DNA from: Ahaetulla prasina
Taxonomy: Eukaryota > Chordata > Lepidosauria > Squamata > Colubridae
Length of the DNA: 64,000 nt
Assembly: GCF_028640845.1 (NCBI RefSeq)
Contig: NC_080540.1
Coordinates: 169,513,752 to 169,577,751, forward strand
Direction: 5' to 3'
A program made the translations under genes and the position numbers. Below the pieces are notes generated by a model. The model was not told the origin of the DNA. It searched no databases and was given only the letters and a program-made list of their open reading frames with translations. Shown here piece after piece: positions 41,730 through 53,519 of the stretch; position 1 is the stretch's first letter; each line of letters opens with the position of its first letter.

Positions 41730-42780
41730 TTCTTATCTGCTTTCTTCTTTTGGGCTTCCTCCACAATAAATGTATCATGGATTGGTAGCCTAGTGATCAT
41801 TGCCTATGCATAACTGACTTCAGCTTTATTCCCATATGGGATTACCAAGAATGGACATTTAAATATTTCGTAAGGTTTGAAGTTCCCCAACAAGTTCTTT
41901 CTCAGTACCTTAAAGAATCGGACCATGAAGCCACCATCTCTGGTTGCAATTCTTCTAAACAATGCAAGGTCTATTTACAAGTAAACTTACATCCAGATGC
42001 TAGATTGGAGATTGCTACTGACAGGAGGAGAAATGCCCAACTCTTCATTATTGCCGCAGCCCAGATGCTGAGTCTCCAAGAGGTACAGGAAACAGACTCG
42101 ACCAACTTCAGCCAGTTTTCATTGCTACATCAGTATATATTACATGGGTGGTTCATGTGGAGTCAAGCTAGGAGGAGCTTGAGGTTCAAGGATAGATAGA
42201 ACAGCATCCCACAATGAGGAAAGGGGCGTGTCCACCAATATCAACCCTTGCCATAGGCATGAGTCTATGTGTTCTAGTCTGATATAAATCAAATTAACCC
42301 AAGCAGGAAATTCCTGTTTGCAACTACTGTGACACATGCTTCTGCCCATAAGACAAAACTGTGCTGAGATACGGCTATTTGTAGTGAATTCATTTGGGGA
42401 GGTCTTTATCTGTGTAGGATGCCCATTAACGCCTTCAAAACACGATGCTGAAATGATAGTGTCATTAAGAAGTTGATCTAGGTTAGACTTGACACAAATC
42501 CCACCTCTCAGCTACAAAATTTGCAGCATTAGACAAGCTACATACTTTCAACCACGAATCCTCGTATCCACTAGCAATATATGAGGATCCCGCAAATACT
42601 GTACCACTGGAGTCTTTAGAGTCAGAGAAGACTTCAAAGACTAGCTGCCTTACAGACAGTAGATCCCCACATGGGCAAGGAAGATTATCCAAGGTCGTTT
42701 TAAATCCTAACATTCTGCATGCAGATTAGTAGCAGCCAATTGTGTAGTTCATAATACCATGATATTTAGCATAGATAAAT
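41730..42780. other. Nothing recognised
   Basis: Frames such as the 76-residue minus one at 42713-42483 have no family pattern and no splice logic. Confidence 0.4.
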
Positions 42781-42786
42781 AAATAG

Positions 42787-42990
42787 GTGTGTGTTTGTGT
42801 GTGTGTGCGAGAGAGAGAGAGAGAGAGGAGGAGGAGGAAGGAAGGAAGGAAGGAAGGAAGGAAGGAAGGAAGGAAGGAAGGAAGGAAGGAAGGATGGATG
42901 GATGAATGGATGGATGGAGGGATGGAAGGACGGATGGAAAGATGGATGGAGGGATGGAAGGACGGATGGAAAGATGGATGGAGGGATGGA
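42787..42990. repeat. (TG)n, (GA)n, (GGAA)n and (GGAT)n compound microsatellite
   Basis: The array runs GTGTGT, GAGAGA, GAGGAG, then about 12 GGAA units, then GGAT/GGATGGA units to about 42990. Arg/Lys/Glu/Gly-rich reading frames over it are artefacts. Confidence 0.95.
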
Positions 42991-43430
42991 TAAAGTGTAG
43001 ATGGCCTAGGAGTGGAGAGACCCAGGTTCTAGTCCTCCCTTAGATATGGAAGCTGGCTTTGGGACAGCCACTGTGTTTCAGATCTGGACTTCAAAGTCCA
43101 AAAACCTCTATTTATTATTTACTATGGTGGACATTTCAAAACAGGGAAGCTGAAGTTGTTCTAATATAAAAGGATAACATTGTTTTTTTAAAAAATGATT
43201 GCCAGGGTTCAATTTTCTGTTTCACTTGATCCCCATAAGATTTGAAGATAAAACATTAAATAATCGGCAGAGATAGTTAACCAATTTTATATGACCCAGA
43301 GTAAATTTCAAATTTTATAAGATTTGAAAGAACAAGACAGATTGGCAGTACTAAAATTTAAATTACTAAGATAAATGAATAGTTTAATTTATCAAGATAA
43401 TTTAAATCTGGATATCAGAATGAATGTATT

Positions 43431-43641
43431 AACCTCACCCCGTTTCTAAGAGGTCTGTAAGGGGCGTGCATAAGAGCACAAGCAGGCCTACCATTCCTGT
43501 CCTATTGTTTCCTTTTGTTATATCCAATTAATATAGTTATTACATACTCACTTATATATATGCTAATATATTATATAATTATTTCATGCTTACGCTTATA
43601 TATACTGTGTGACAAAATAAAATAAATACAATAAAATAAAT
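43431..43641 (+). mobile_element. LINE family A 3' end, copy 4
   Basis: It begins CTCACCCCGTTTCTAAGAGG, the end of the RT frame, continues through GGGGCGTGCATAAGAGCAC and ends TGTGACAAAATAAAATAAAT. Confidence 0.85.
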
Positions 43642-44315
43642 GTAACAATTTGTGGCTAGATTGCTTCTATGGAAGAAATAGGACTTTCAGATAGTTGGCT
43701 CAAATATCTTTGTTTGATATAAATAGAAAAGTACAAAGTTTAAGGAATCACTCAAGAATAAATAGCATTTTAAAAATATGGGATAGAGCAAGAAACAGTC
43801 CAGATTTATGGCCTCTTACTTTGATATTAAATAGTAATTTCCATGATAGAGAATGTACAAAGAAATATAACCAGGAAAGGACAATAACTTATTAATAAGA
43901 TGAAGATGAAATACTTCAAAATTTTCTCCTTCAAACAGCTAGAGCCATATCTTCCATTTCAGTATCTGCAAATAAGCAGTATAGTTCAAAGGGGATTACA
44001 AAACCAAGACAGAATGCTAAGAAATTCAACAGTTTGAAAAACCTATTACACAAAATTCAGATCATTTACTGGAGCCTGATCTATATCCTGAAATAGAATT
44101 CAGAAAGGAACCAAGTCAAAGACTTTATGAGTAAATTGATACAGAATTTAAGCAGACCAATTGATATGCAACAATGAGACTATCAGTGGAAGAAAAATGC
44201 CATCTTCACGGTTAATATGCACTTAGAAAAAATTGCTACACGATGTAAATGACAATGAGAAAAGACTTCCAATATAAGAAAGTGTGTAACTGGCTTACTA
44301 AAAGGATCTAAAAAG
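43642..44315. other. Nothing recognised
   Basis: AT-rich. A diverged L1-like antisense or sense fragment is possible, but no motif can be named. Confidence 0.35.
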
Positions 44316-44316
44316 G

Positions 44317-44672
44317 TGAAGGTAAAGGTTCCCCTCGCACATACGTGCTAGTCGTTGCCGACTTTAGGGGGCGGTGCTCATTTCCGTTTCAAAGCCGAAG
44401 AGCCAGCGTTGTCCAAAGACGTCTCCGTGGTCATGTGGCCGGCATGACTCAACACCAAAGGCGCACGGAACGCTGTTACCTTCCCATCAAGGTGGTCCCT
44501 ATTTTTTCTACTTGCATTTTTACATGCTTTTGAAACTGCTAGGTTGGCAGAAGCTGGGACAAGTAATGGGAGCTCACCCTGTTACATGGCAGCACTAGGG
44601 ATTCGAACCGCTGAGCTGCCGACCTTTCGATCGACAAGTTCAACGTCCTAGCCCCTGAGCCACCGTGTTCCT
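44317..44672 (-). mobile_element. Sauria SINE, copy 3
   Basis: The tail is at the left (GGTGAAGGTAAAGGTTCCCC), the tRNA-like head at the right (GAACACGGTGGCTCAGGGG on the minus strand). It is the best preserved of the three in its B-box region (GGTTCGAATCCC). Confidence 0.93.
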
Positions 44673-44679
44673 AATAAAA

Positions 44680-45382
44680 AAATAAAATAAATAATTATTT
44701 ATTTATTTATTATTTATTAAATAATTATGTCCCTAATAAAAAAAAAGGATCTACTGAAGCTTATTTTGCCCATAGTTTCCACTGCCAATTCAAGCAGGAG
44801 TTATGAGTCTAAGAAGACTCATAAACTGCATACTAGTTCTGCTTAGGAAAGTGCAAATCCATCTGGGATGGAAAATTCCTGGCACAGGAAGAATCTTGCA
44901 TTGTATAGCCATTTGGTTTTATCAGGGTTGCCTGTTTTTTTCCATTTAAGCCACATCCACCTCCAAGTATTGGGATGAGACCTTGATATCATCACCTGAT
45001 TGACCTATAACTGTATCAATGCCATATTCGTGATACGATGTTGTGTTGACAGGTGATCTCATCTAGTAGCTTCATGTAGACTTTGAACAGGAGGGGCCAA
45101 AGTGAGGTCCTACAGCACCTCACAAACCAGGGGTTTGAGTTCAACCTCGTCCCTTCTCAATGCTGTTAGTAGAAGACATGGAGAAAATAGAACCACTATA
45201 ACAAACTGTCTTCCACTCCCAATTCCCATAATCAGTCTTAGAGGGACATCATGATTGATGATACTGAAACCTACTGAGTGATCAAAGAAAATTAGGATGA
45301 CTATACCAATCCATCCAGTCTCCACCCAAGGTAATCTATGAGTGCCATGTCTACCAGGATCCTGCCTGAAATGGATCCAAAT
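44680..45382. other. Nothing recognised
   Basis: An A/T-rich (TTTA) patch at 44695-44725 follows the SINE. No exon is recognised beyond it. Confidence 0.4.
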
Positions 45383-45575
45383 CAGTGGTGCGTTGCTACT
45401 GGTTTGCCCCAGTTTGGGCGAACCGGTAGTGGCGGCAGTGGCAGGAGGCTCTGCCCACCCACCCAGACATCATCAAAAAGGCTTTGCATGTGTGCAGAAC
45501 CTTCTGTGCATGCGCGGAAGCGCCACACACTCCCAATAACGAACTGGCAGCGCTGGTGTTTGAAACCCACTACTG
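45383..45575. mobile_element. hAT element with GCATGCGC core, cluster member 1
   Basis: It begins CAGTGGTGCGTTGCTACTGG and ends GAAACCCACTACTG; flanks atccaaat and gtccaaat (7 of 8). A TGTGCATGCGCGGAAG word lies near 45505. Confidence 0.85.
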
Positions 45576-46025
45576 GTCCAAATAATCCCCTTATTCTAAA
45601 TCTACAATCTGATCACTTTCGTATCAACCATTCCTAAAAAGGCTAGGTTAGAGACTGGATGAAAATTATCCAGAAGTGTTGGGCTTTGATGCAATCCACA
45701 GCTGAAAGGAAGGAAGTTCCAGCAGAGTAGGGGATGTTGAGAGATGTTCCAACTGGGACTTCATAGGTAGGAGGAAGTGTATGAGATCAAACACTTAGGC
45801 TTTTCCAGGGAAAAGCAGGCAGTCTGGTGAGATTCCTGTGAACTGATGAATCAACAATAAAGAAACCTCTTGACCTAGGCCTCAGACTTATTCTGGTTAC
45901 TTGCACCTAACAAGAGTCAAGCAATGACTTATTGAGGAAGAAGGAACCACCTGCTCATCAAGGTATGGACCCAATCACCTCATCTCATAGAGGCTCTAGT
46001 CAACTAGGAGATATATGGATTACAC
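45576..46025. other. Nothing recognised
   Basis: Spacer between two hAT insertions. Confidence 0.4.
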
Positions 46026-46157
46026 CAGTGGTGGGTTGCCCCGGTTCGGACCGGTTCTATAGAACCGGTAGTAAAACCGGCGGGAGGCTCTGCCCAATGA
46101 CCAAAATCATGCAGGCACGACGCAAACCGGTAGTAAAGGCAGACCAATCCACCCCTG
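46026..46157. mobile_element. hAT element, cluster member 2
   Basis: It begins CAGTGGTGGGTTGCCCCGG and ends CAATCCACCCCTG. A perfect 8-bp duplication gattacac flanks it (46018-46025 and 46158-46165). Confidence 0.9.
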
Positions 46158-46435
46158 GATTACACATACATAAACAATTTTGCTCACTGATTTTGTAAAA
46201 CCTAAACAGAACGAGGTTGCTTCAAATCTTGTCAATATCACCTTTTCATGGGGCCTCGGAAGCAGATGTTGCAAAACCTGCTGCCTGGAACAGTAGGCCA
46301 CCCCACTGCCCTTAGAGGTTTGATTAACCCTAAACCTGCTATCCATTAAATAGACTAGGCTTTTACCCGTGACCCTGGATCGCATAGTTATCTACACTGC
46401 CTCATGTTATATTCATTTATGGTGTACGTCTGTTC

Positions 46436-46697
46436 CAGGGGTGAAATCTACTTACCTTCCTTACTGGCTCAGAAGTGCACATCCTGCATGCGCAGACCTT
46501 CTGTGCATGCGGAAAACCTTCTTCTGCATGCGCAGAAGGTAAAAAACACATTACTTCCTGGTTAAAACCAGGAAGTAATGACACCCGGGCAGGTGGGCGG
46601 AGCTTTGCTCCGCTATTGCTACTAGATCGCCGAACTACCAGCCACGATCGCTACCGGATCACATGATCCAGTCCGATCTGGTAGCATTTCACACCTG
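46436..46697. mobile_element. hAT element with GCATGCGC core, cluster member 3
   Basis: It begins CAGGGGTGAAATCTACTTAC and ends GCATTTCACACCTG; flanks gtctgttc and ggctgttc (7 of 8). Inside, CTGCATGCGCAGA occurs twice and a related copy once. Confidence 0.88.
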
Positions 46698-46876
46698 GGC
46701 TGTTCCTCCTGTTATGATCATCTTTAATTATTTTGATTTTATGAACTGTGGTTTTGTTTTTAATGTGTGTGCTGCTCAGAGTCATTGTTGAGTCTCTCTC
46801 TCTCTCCTTTCCTCCATCCCTCCATCTCCTCCTCTCTCTGTTTACTATACAGTATTATAATCCAGGATGTCAAATC

Positions 46877-47129
46877 CAGTGGTGAAATCCAATTTTTTTT
46901 TACTACCGGTTCTGTGGGTGTGACTTGGTGGGCGTGGTGTGGCTTGATGGGTGTGGCAGGGGAAGGATATTGCAAAATCTCCATTCCCACCCCACTCTGG
47001 GGCCAGCCAATGGTGGTATTTGCTGGTTCTCTGAACTACTCAAAATTTCTGCTACTGGTTCTCCAAACTACTCAAAATTTCCACTACCGGTTCTTCAAAA
47101 CCTGTCAGAACCTGCTGGATTTCACCTCG
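46877..47129. mobile_element. hAT MITE of the GGTGAAATCC family, cluster member 4
   Basis: It begins CAGTGGTGAAATCCAATTTT and ends TGGATTTCACCTCG, with a perfect 8-bp duplication gtcaaatc (46869-46876 and 47130-47137). It is in reverse orientation relative to 39035-39320. Confidence 0.9.
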
Positions 47130-47559
47130 GTCAAATCCATGGAGCAAATTTTGGCCAACTCACTTCATTTCAAAGGCACTTTTTTTTTTATTGTTGCAAG
47201 ATAGCAAAAAACAACAACAGCCCCTTCTTATCATTTGTGGCAGAAACATATCTCCAGTAACAATGCCAATCCAGGAAATAGAGAAAGAAATTAAGTTAAT
47301 GCTGTTGGCCAAACTTCCCAAGATTCAGCCTTCAACTCAGGAATAGGTTTTGATTTATTCTTATTGCTAGCAAGACGAAAGCTTAAGGCTGTCATACTAG
47401 CCACAACAAAGAGCCTAGATTTTTGACTCCACCCATTTGGATGAGAAAGATCATCAAATAATCTTTTGGCACAAATTCATACATGCCAGCACGCACACAA
47501 AAGATTCATGTGAAACAATGGTGTATACACACTTGGCGCTTCCCATTAAATCTCTATGA

Positions 47560-48030
47560 AAGGTATCTGTCCGTCTTTGAATTTATGTCCCATAAATCCT
47601 TGCTAATGTAGACAATACTGGACAATCTGTGGGACTGCCTTTCCCTAAGGACATCTATCCATCCTACCAGGTAGACAGGCTGAGTACACTCCTTGTCCCT
47701 TTCCCAAATATTGTCATCTCTTTGGAACTAGGAAATGTGCCTTTTCTGTGACAGCCCTTGCCCTATGGAACACTCTTCCTCCTGAAGTTCAGCAGATCTC
47801 TGCCCTTTTTGCCTTCCATAAAAGCTTGAGAGAGGATTAGATAATGGCACATCTGGAATGGTGCCAGACGTCCCACTTTTGTTGTTCTAATGTTTTTGTT
47901 TAACTAGTTGTGTTTTGTAGTTTTTAAAATGATCTTATATGTCTTTTAATATTTGTTTGGGAGCCACCCAGTTAGCTGAAAGATGGGTGTCTATTTGATT
48001 TTTTTTAAATAAATGAATAAATAAATAAAT
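47560..48030 (+). mobile_element. L2-like LINE 3' fragment
   Basis: The translation around 47725-47830 gives LALWNTLPPEVQQISALFAF then HKSL, the C-terminal pattern of L2/CR1 RT proteins. It ends in GGGTGTCTATTTGA and a (AAAT)n tail. Confidence 0.65.
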
Positions 48031-48056
48031 AGAAAAGGTGCCTTATACTGTAGGTC

Positions 48057-48190
48057 AGGGGTGAGGAACGATGGCCTTTTTATGACTTGTGGACTTCAAT
48101 TCCAAGAATTCCTGAGCTTATGAATAGTCCACAACAGGGGTGAAATGCTCCCGGTTCAGACCAATAGCGATGGCGGCAGGTTTGACCCCC
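48057..48190. mobile_element. Two decayed hAT fragments
   Basis: CAGGGGTGAGGAACGATGGCC (48057) is a degraded left end of one family. CAGGGGTGAAATGCTCCCGG (48135) opens a copy of the long family, with CAGACCAATAGCGATGGCGG, that stops near 48185. No right ends are found. Confidence 0.55.
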
Positions 48191-48487
48191 AGTGACTACA
48201 TGGGCAGATCTGTAGAATTATCTAAGCAATGTTTTCAGAATATTTTTCCTCTACTATTTACTTACTTTCAATACAACTTCCTCTAGCACCACATTCTTAT
48301 TGAAGATAAGGCCACCACCACACTATCGCCCCCAATTCACAGGTGGAGGGAACCTCCTTTAAATAGAAGAGACATGGATATTTGGAGAAGAAAATATTCA
48401 ACAAATGTACTCATTTTTCCATGATCTGAAAAGACACTATCTTTCTGTAAGCTAATTTCCCTCATATCCCCTATCCCAGTGAAATCT

Positions 48488-48618
48488 TATAGAATAGAAT
48501 AGAATAGAATAGAATAGAATAGAATAGAATAGAATAGAATAGAATAGAATAGAATAGAATAGAATTTTTATTGGCCAAGTGTGATTGGACACAAAAGGAA
48601 TTTGTCTTGGTGCATATA
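48488..48618 (-). mobile_element. GAATA-tailed LINE 3' end, left part
   Basis: About 15 GAATA units (48492-48564) are the tail; TTTTTATTGGCCAAGTGTGA, TTGGACACAAAAGGAATTTG and TCTTGGTGCATAT follow. The element resumes at 53418 beyond nested insertions. A second copy is at 57434. GAATA-type tails are a known trait of snake CR1-group LINEs. Confidence 0.75.
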
Positions 48619-48649
48619 AAATAGAATAGAAGAGAATAATTTAATTTCT
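48619..48649 (-). mobile_element. SINE/L2-type tail, left part
   Basis: AAAATAGAATAGAAGAGAAT and TAATTTCT are the A-rich 3' end of the element whose body continues at 53276 (ATGCCACCCTTCTCCCGAAG). The last 18 bases (48632-48649) are the L1 target duplication. Confidence 0.7.
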
Positions 48650-48755
48650 TTTTTTTTTTTATTATTACTTTTTTTACAACAAACAAACAAAAAAAATACA
48701 TTATTACACCCTTGTGCTATACATAAAAGGAAGATTTGGGTCTTCGGATATATCC

Positions 48756-50245
48756 TCATGATTGCCAAAATCCACGTTCTCGAGGTACAGGTACTGAAGC
48801 GTCCAATGTTCCAAGCGCAAAGTCCACAAATGGTTTCCAAGTCTTCCAGAAAATATCTTCTTTATACACACCACTTCTAATTTTAATATCACATGTCATT
48901 TTATCATTTAAAGCTAATTTCCACATTTCAGAATTCCACTCTTCTATTCTAAAAATCACATCTAGTTTCCAATATCTAGCTATTATAATTCTACCTATTA
49001 TAATCATAATTCTAATCAATTCTTTTTCATATTTTGTTAATTCTATTTCCTTAATTACCAACAATAATATAGTTTCCACTCTCAATGTTATTACTTTCCC
49101 CATCATTTCAAATATCATTTCTCCAATTGTTGCCAAAACTTTTTAACCTTATCATAATTCTACCACATATGTTCATAAGTCCCCAATTCCATCTCACATC
49201 TCAAACCTTTTTTACTAGTTTTTTTATCCATTTGTGACAATCTTACTGGAGTCAAATACCATTTCCAAACAACTTTATAATTGTGCTCTTTAATCCTTAT
49301 AGATAAAGTTCTCATAATTCTACTCTTCCAATTCACATTCCAATCTGATTCTGGTATTTCAATATTAAGATCTTTTTCCCAATTTGTCCTCATCACTCTT
49401 TGTAATTTTTCATCAGAATTTATAATCTTATAAACCCTACTAACGAGTCCCTTTAGCCCAATTTCATCTTTCATAATCCGAGATACTAAATATTCAAATT
49501 CAGTTTCACATCTATTTATTGAATAATTTTCCTTTAGTTTTTTTGTCCATTTTTCTATCTGTATTTTTCAAACCAACTTAACCTAATTTTCAATAATTTC
49601 TTTATTCCTCCTTTCATTTCCCATAACTTTTATCCAATCTCTAATAATTTCTATATTTTCCTCTTTAATCACTTCATTACGTTTTATATTATTTTAATTG
49701 GCCAAATTCAGTTGTCTCCCCAAAAGATTATATCCGAATTAAAATTTTAACAAATTTGTTCCACATTTTTACTTAATCCTTTAACCAATAACTTCTACTT
49801 ACACATTTTAAATTTGCTTTATCTAAAACCACCTTGATCCAAATTTCTCTATATCCCTTAACTCTAAATCTCTCCAATAATTATCTTCACCTTTAAGTAT
49901 TTTTACCACTATCCGGATACCATACGCACAGTAATAATTAAGTAATTTGGGGATTCCTAATCCACCTTCCTTTTGATTTTGATACCACATTTTCTTCACT
50001 AATCTGGGTCTTTTGCCACCATTGCAAAATTTATCCAGTTTTTTCTGATATCCTTCAATATCTTTCTCTGTCAAATTTAGTGGTAGCATCTCGAATAAAA
50101 AGTTGAACTTGGGCAGCAACATCATCTTACACATTGCAATTCTACCAAACCAAGACAACTTTAAAATTTTATATTTATCTATCTTCTTCTCAATTTCGTT
50201 AATCACCACATCATAATTAAGTTTAAAGTTGGAAGTTATGGCCAA
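48756..50245 (-). pseudogene. L1 ORF2 C-terminal half (3' part of the inverted L1)
   Basis: Frames at 50245-49823, 49474-49160 and 49136-48756 read in order LSWFGRIAMCKMMLLPKFNF (post-RT region), MWYQNQKEGGLGIPKLLNYY, WKWYLTPVRLSQMDK and finally YEKELIRIMIIIGRIIIARY, the usual L1 end. They are separated by frameshifts and a degenerate stretch at 49475-49820. Confidence 0.85.
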
Positions 50246-50747
50246 GGTGAGAGAGTTGGGAGATGCTTTGAAGTTCGAAGGGAAGACTATTCAAGTCTTC
50301 CCGGATATATCAAGAGAAGAAAGGGCATGGAGATTTTTTTTAAAACCAATCACAAAAGTTTTGAGGGATAATGGAATTAAATACAATTGGAGGCCACCAC
50401 AACAATTGAATTTTTTTTATAAAGGAAGGATGCGTACAATCACCCCAGATATAGATGCATTATTATATTTACGGGAGCTTGGACTGATTGAGATGGAGGA
50501 TTTAATGGAGATAAAAGATCAAATGCTTCAGATGGGTGGAACATACGAAACATCAATCCCAGAAGAAGAAAAAGGGCTATTGGAGGCAAGACTCAAAGGG
50601 TTAAAGAGGAAAGAAATATCACCTGTGTTGGTTGAACAGAAGAAGAGTCGTGAGGATACAGTAAGAGAAGAAGCAGATAAGAGTCTTGGAAAATACGAAG
50701 CTGAATGCGGGTCATCGTTATCTTTTTTGAGTGATGAATTTAAATAG
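50238..50747 (+). pseudogene. L1 ORF1 C-terminal domain (inverted 5' part)
   Basis: It encodes AKVRELGDALKFEGKTIQVF then PDISREERAWRFFLKPITKV, the RNA-binding CTD of L1 ORF1p, followed by a charged tail to the stop at 50747. The N-terminal coiled coil and 5' UTR are missing, so the copy is also 5' truncated. Confidence 0.85.
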
Positions 50748-50989
50748 ACAGCCCGAAAGAAGTGGCCGGGCATTGTACGTCCCTCTCCCCATTCTCTTTA
50801 TAGAGGCGAAATCGATGAGGATGTGGGGAAGAAGATTGTTTGTACTTTATTGTTTGTTTTGTTTTTGTTTTTTCTGTTTTCTTATTGTTGTTTATATGTT
50901 AAATATGGTAGTTTAATGTCGGGTGGTGGGCACAGAAAGGAAGATCTTGGGATAGGATTAAAAATTTATATTTTAAATGGGAGTTATAA

Positions 50990-53257
50990 AAATAATGTCA
51001 TGGAATGTGAAGGGTACAGGAACCAGATTAAAAGAAGAAGATTAGAGCTTAAGATTAAAAGGATTTGCCAGACATTTTATTTTTACAAGAAACCCATCAG
51101 AAATCTGAAGATTCAAATAGAATGTATATAAAAGGTATGCAAATATATGAAAAGCATTTGGAACTTCAAAAGCTAGAGGAGTTGCAACACTGATATCAGA
51201 TAGGTGTACTTTGAAAACATAAGGTAATTTTGGATGAAGATGGAAGATATGTAATAATTGTTGGAAATCTTAATGAGGAAAAAGTGACACTTGTTAATTT
51301 ATATTTACGAATGAAAACAAAGAGAATTTCTTGAAAAATAACAAAAATTTTGGAGAATGAAAGTGTAGGAAAGTAATTGTGGCTGGGGATTTTAATTAAT
51401 CAGAGATAAAATAGATAGTACTAATCCCACCCGCTGTGGAGGAGCAAATAAAATGGGGATTTTAAATATGTGGATGCTTCGAAACGGCGTGGTTGATGTG
51501 TGGAGAGAGGTTAAAGGAATTGAGAGAGTATACACTTTTTTTTCTAAGATATATAATACATATTCTAGAATTGATTATATTTTTCTTTCTAAAGATTTGT
51601 TGAATAATGTGGATAAGGTAGATGTGGGAATTTTTAAAGATTCTGATCATGCAGAAGTTATGGTGGACTTAGATTTTAATTTTGAGAAAAAAAGAAGCTA
51701 TTGGAGATATGACGAGAAATTGTATAAAAATGAAAAGGATAAAAAATGGATACTTAAAAAATTGGAGGAAAGTTGGAGATTAAATGATAACGGGGAGGTT
51801 AAATTTGAAATTGTTTGGGATGCGATGAAAGCGGTGTTTAGAGGGGAGAGTATTAAATTATCAAGTAGGAAATATAAAAATTATAAAATTAAAATGGAAA
51901 GAGATAAAAATCAGATTAAAGAATTGGAAATCAATTTTGCTTACTAAAGAAAAAAAAATTCTTCAGGAGCTTAATATGTTAAGAAATAAAATGATAGAAG
52001 AAGATACAGAGTTAGTAAAAAGAAATTTGAGATTTTTAAATAGGAATTTTTTTGAATTTAGTAATAGAAATTCTAAATTATTGGCAAAGATGGCGAAAGA
52101 TAAAAGAGAGAAGAGAGAAATTGGAGTTTTGATAGATGATAGAGGTATAAGATGTTATAAAAAATTAGAGAAATGTGAAGTGGTTAGAAATTTTTTTCAG
52201 AAACTATATTCAAAGAAACCAATTAATCGGGGAAAATTGCAAAGCTATTTAGAAAAGTATGTGGTGAAAATTGATCAAACATATAAGGAATTGATGGAAG
52301 AAGATATAACACAAGATGAGATTAATGGAATAATACAAAAATTAAAATTAGGGAAAGCTCCAGGTGAGGATGGATTACCTGTTGAGTTTTATAAAGAATT
52401 TAAAGAATTAATAATACCAAGATTGCAAAATTATTTAATGGAATATTACATGGTGGGAAGTACCTTCGTCATGGAATAGAACGGTGATATCCTAATTCCT
52501 AAACCAGATAAAGATTTAGAAAGGATTGAGTCCTATCGGCCCATTTCTTTAATTAATCAGGATGCAAAGATATTTACTGCTATTATAAGTAATAGATTAA
52601 ATAGATTTATAGATAGATATATAAGTTATAATCAAGTAGGCTTTGAGAAGGGTAGATACATGAGTGATATTGTTAGAAGAGTATTAAATATTATAGATGT
52701 AGCTGAATATAATGGTGATAAAATTGGTATAGTATCATTGGATATTTTTAAAGCTTTTGATTCTGTACAATGGGAAACAATTAAAGTAATTGTGGAGGCT
52801 TTAGGCTTTGGTAATAAGTTTATACATGTTATTTCAAAATTGTACCAAAAGAGCAGTGCAAGAGTGAAGGTGAATGGAATATTAACTGAAGAGATAAAAT
52901 TAGAAGCTGGTACGAGACAAGGATGTCCCTGTCCCCAACATTATTTTTATTGGCTATGGAAATATTGACAAAATGATAGAAAAGATGAAGAATTAGAAGG
53001 ATATAAGGGTATAAGATAAATTTGTATGGATGATACTTTAATTATTTTGAAAATGTAGAGAAAGATTTGAAAAAGATATATAAGCATTTGATAGAATTTG
53101 AAGAAATGACAGGATTGAAAGTAAATTGGTCAAAGTCAGAATTATTGATGGATAGTAATGGTAATGAGTCTGAGAATATGCAAGAGCAATTTGGGATAAG
53201 GATTAAAAACACATTGAAATATTTGGGTATAGTGCTTTCACTTAAGGTTAAAGAATT
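50990..53257 (+). pseudogene. L1 ORF2 endonuclease and RT (inverted 5' part)
   Basis: The start region reads MSWNVKGTG and LFLQETHQKS (50997-51110, in two frames). Then come SRIDYIFLS and DSDHAEVMVDL (endonuclease, 51453-51947), GKAPGEDGLPVEFYKEF (52340-52410), ESYRPISLINQDAKIF, GIVSLDIFKAFDSVQW and AGTRQGCP (RT, to 52950). The catalytic FADD block falls in a decayed stretch near 53000. TGLKVNWSKSEL follows at 53106. Confidence 0.88.
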
Positions 53258-53275
53258 GAGAATAATTTAATTTCT

Positions 53276-53417
53276 ATGCCACCCTTCTCCCGAAGGACTC
53301 AGGGCGGTTTCCAGCCAGGTAAAACACAATAAAACATACAATATACAGTTAAAAACCCGTTTAAAAAACCTATTCAACTTGGCCCATTAATTAAAATACA
53401 CATTAAAACCATAAAAC
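53276..53417 (-). mobile_element. SINE/L2-type element, right part
   Basis: ATGCCACCCTTCTCCCGAAG and GACTCAGGGCGGTTTCCAGC continue the element begun at 48619. It ends near 53417 where LINE sequence CATATGCTCTCAGTG resumes. Confidence 0.7.
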
Positions 53418-53475
53418 CATATGCTCTCAGTGTACATAAAAGAAAAGATACCTTCATCGAGGTATCATATTTGAG
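53418..53475 (-). mobile_element. GAATA-tailed LINE 3' end, right part
   Basis: CATATGCTCTCAGTGTACAT and AAAAGAAAAGATACCTTCAT match 57505-57545 and continue the left part that ends at 48618. Homology stops near 53475. Confidence 0.7.
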
Positions 53476-53519
53476 AGATTGTAGGTAACGCAAGGCCTCC
53501 TATTAGGTGTTTCATCTTC

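Larger units (their letters stand above)
48650..53257 (-). mobile_element. L1 LINE with 5' inversion (twin priming)
   Basis: An 18-bp perfect duplication GAGAATAATTTAATTTCT flanks it (48632-48649, 53258-53275). The T-run at 48649-48660 is the poly(A) tail, so the element is on the minus strand. Its 3' part (50237-48650) encodes the ORF2 C-terminus in minus frames. Its 5' part (50238-53257) is inverted and reads ORF1 C-terminus, endonuclease and RT on the plus strand. The outer end of the inverted part (KYLGIVLSLKVKEL) and the start of the 3' part (NFKLNYDVVINEI) are contiguous in L1 ORF2, exactly as twin priming predicts. Frames contain several stops. Confidence 0.92.

Noticed and set aside
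42483..42713. 76-residue minus frame with several Cys, considered as a missing ENDOU somatomedin-B exon
   Set aside because: The cysteine spacing does not fit the eight-Cys pattern and there are no matching splice signals.
42787..43000. [12 protein letters not shown] frames
   Set aside because: Translation of GGAA/GGAT repeats.
50229..50747. 172-residue frame considered as a host gene
   Set aside because: It matches the L1 ORF1 C-terminal domain and sits at the L1 inversion junction.
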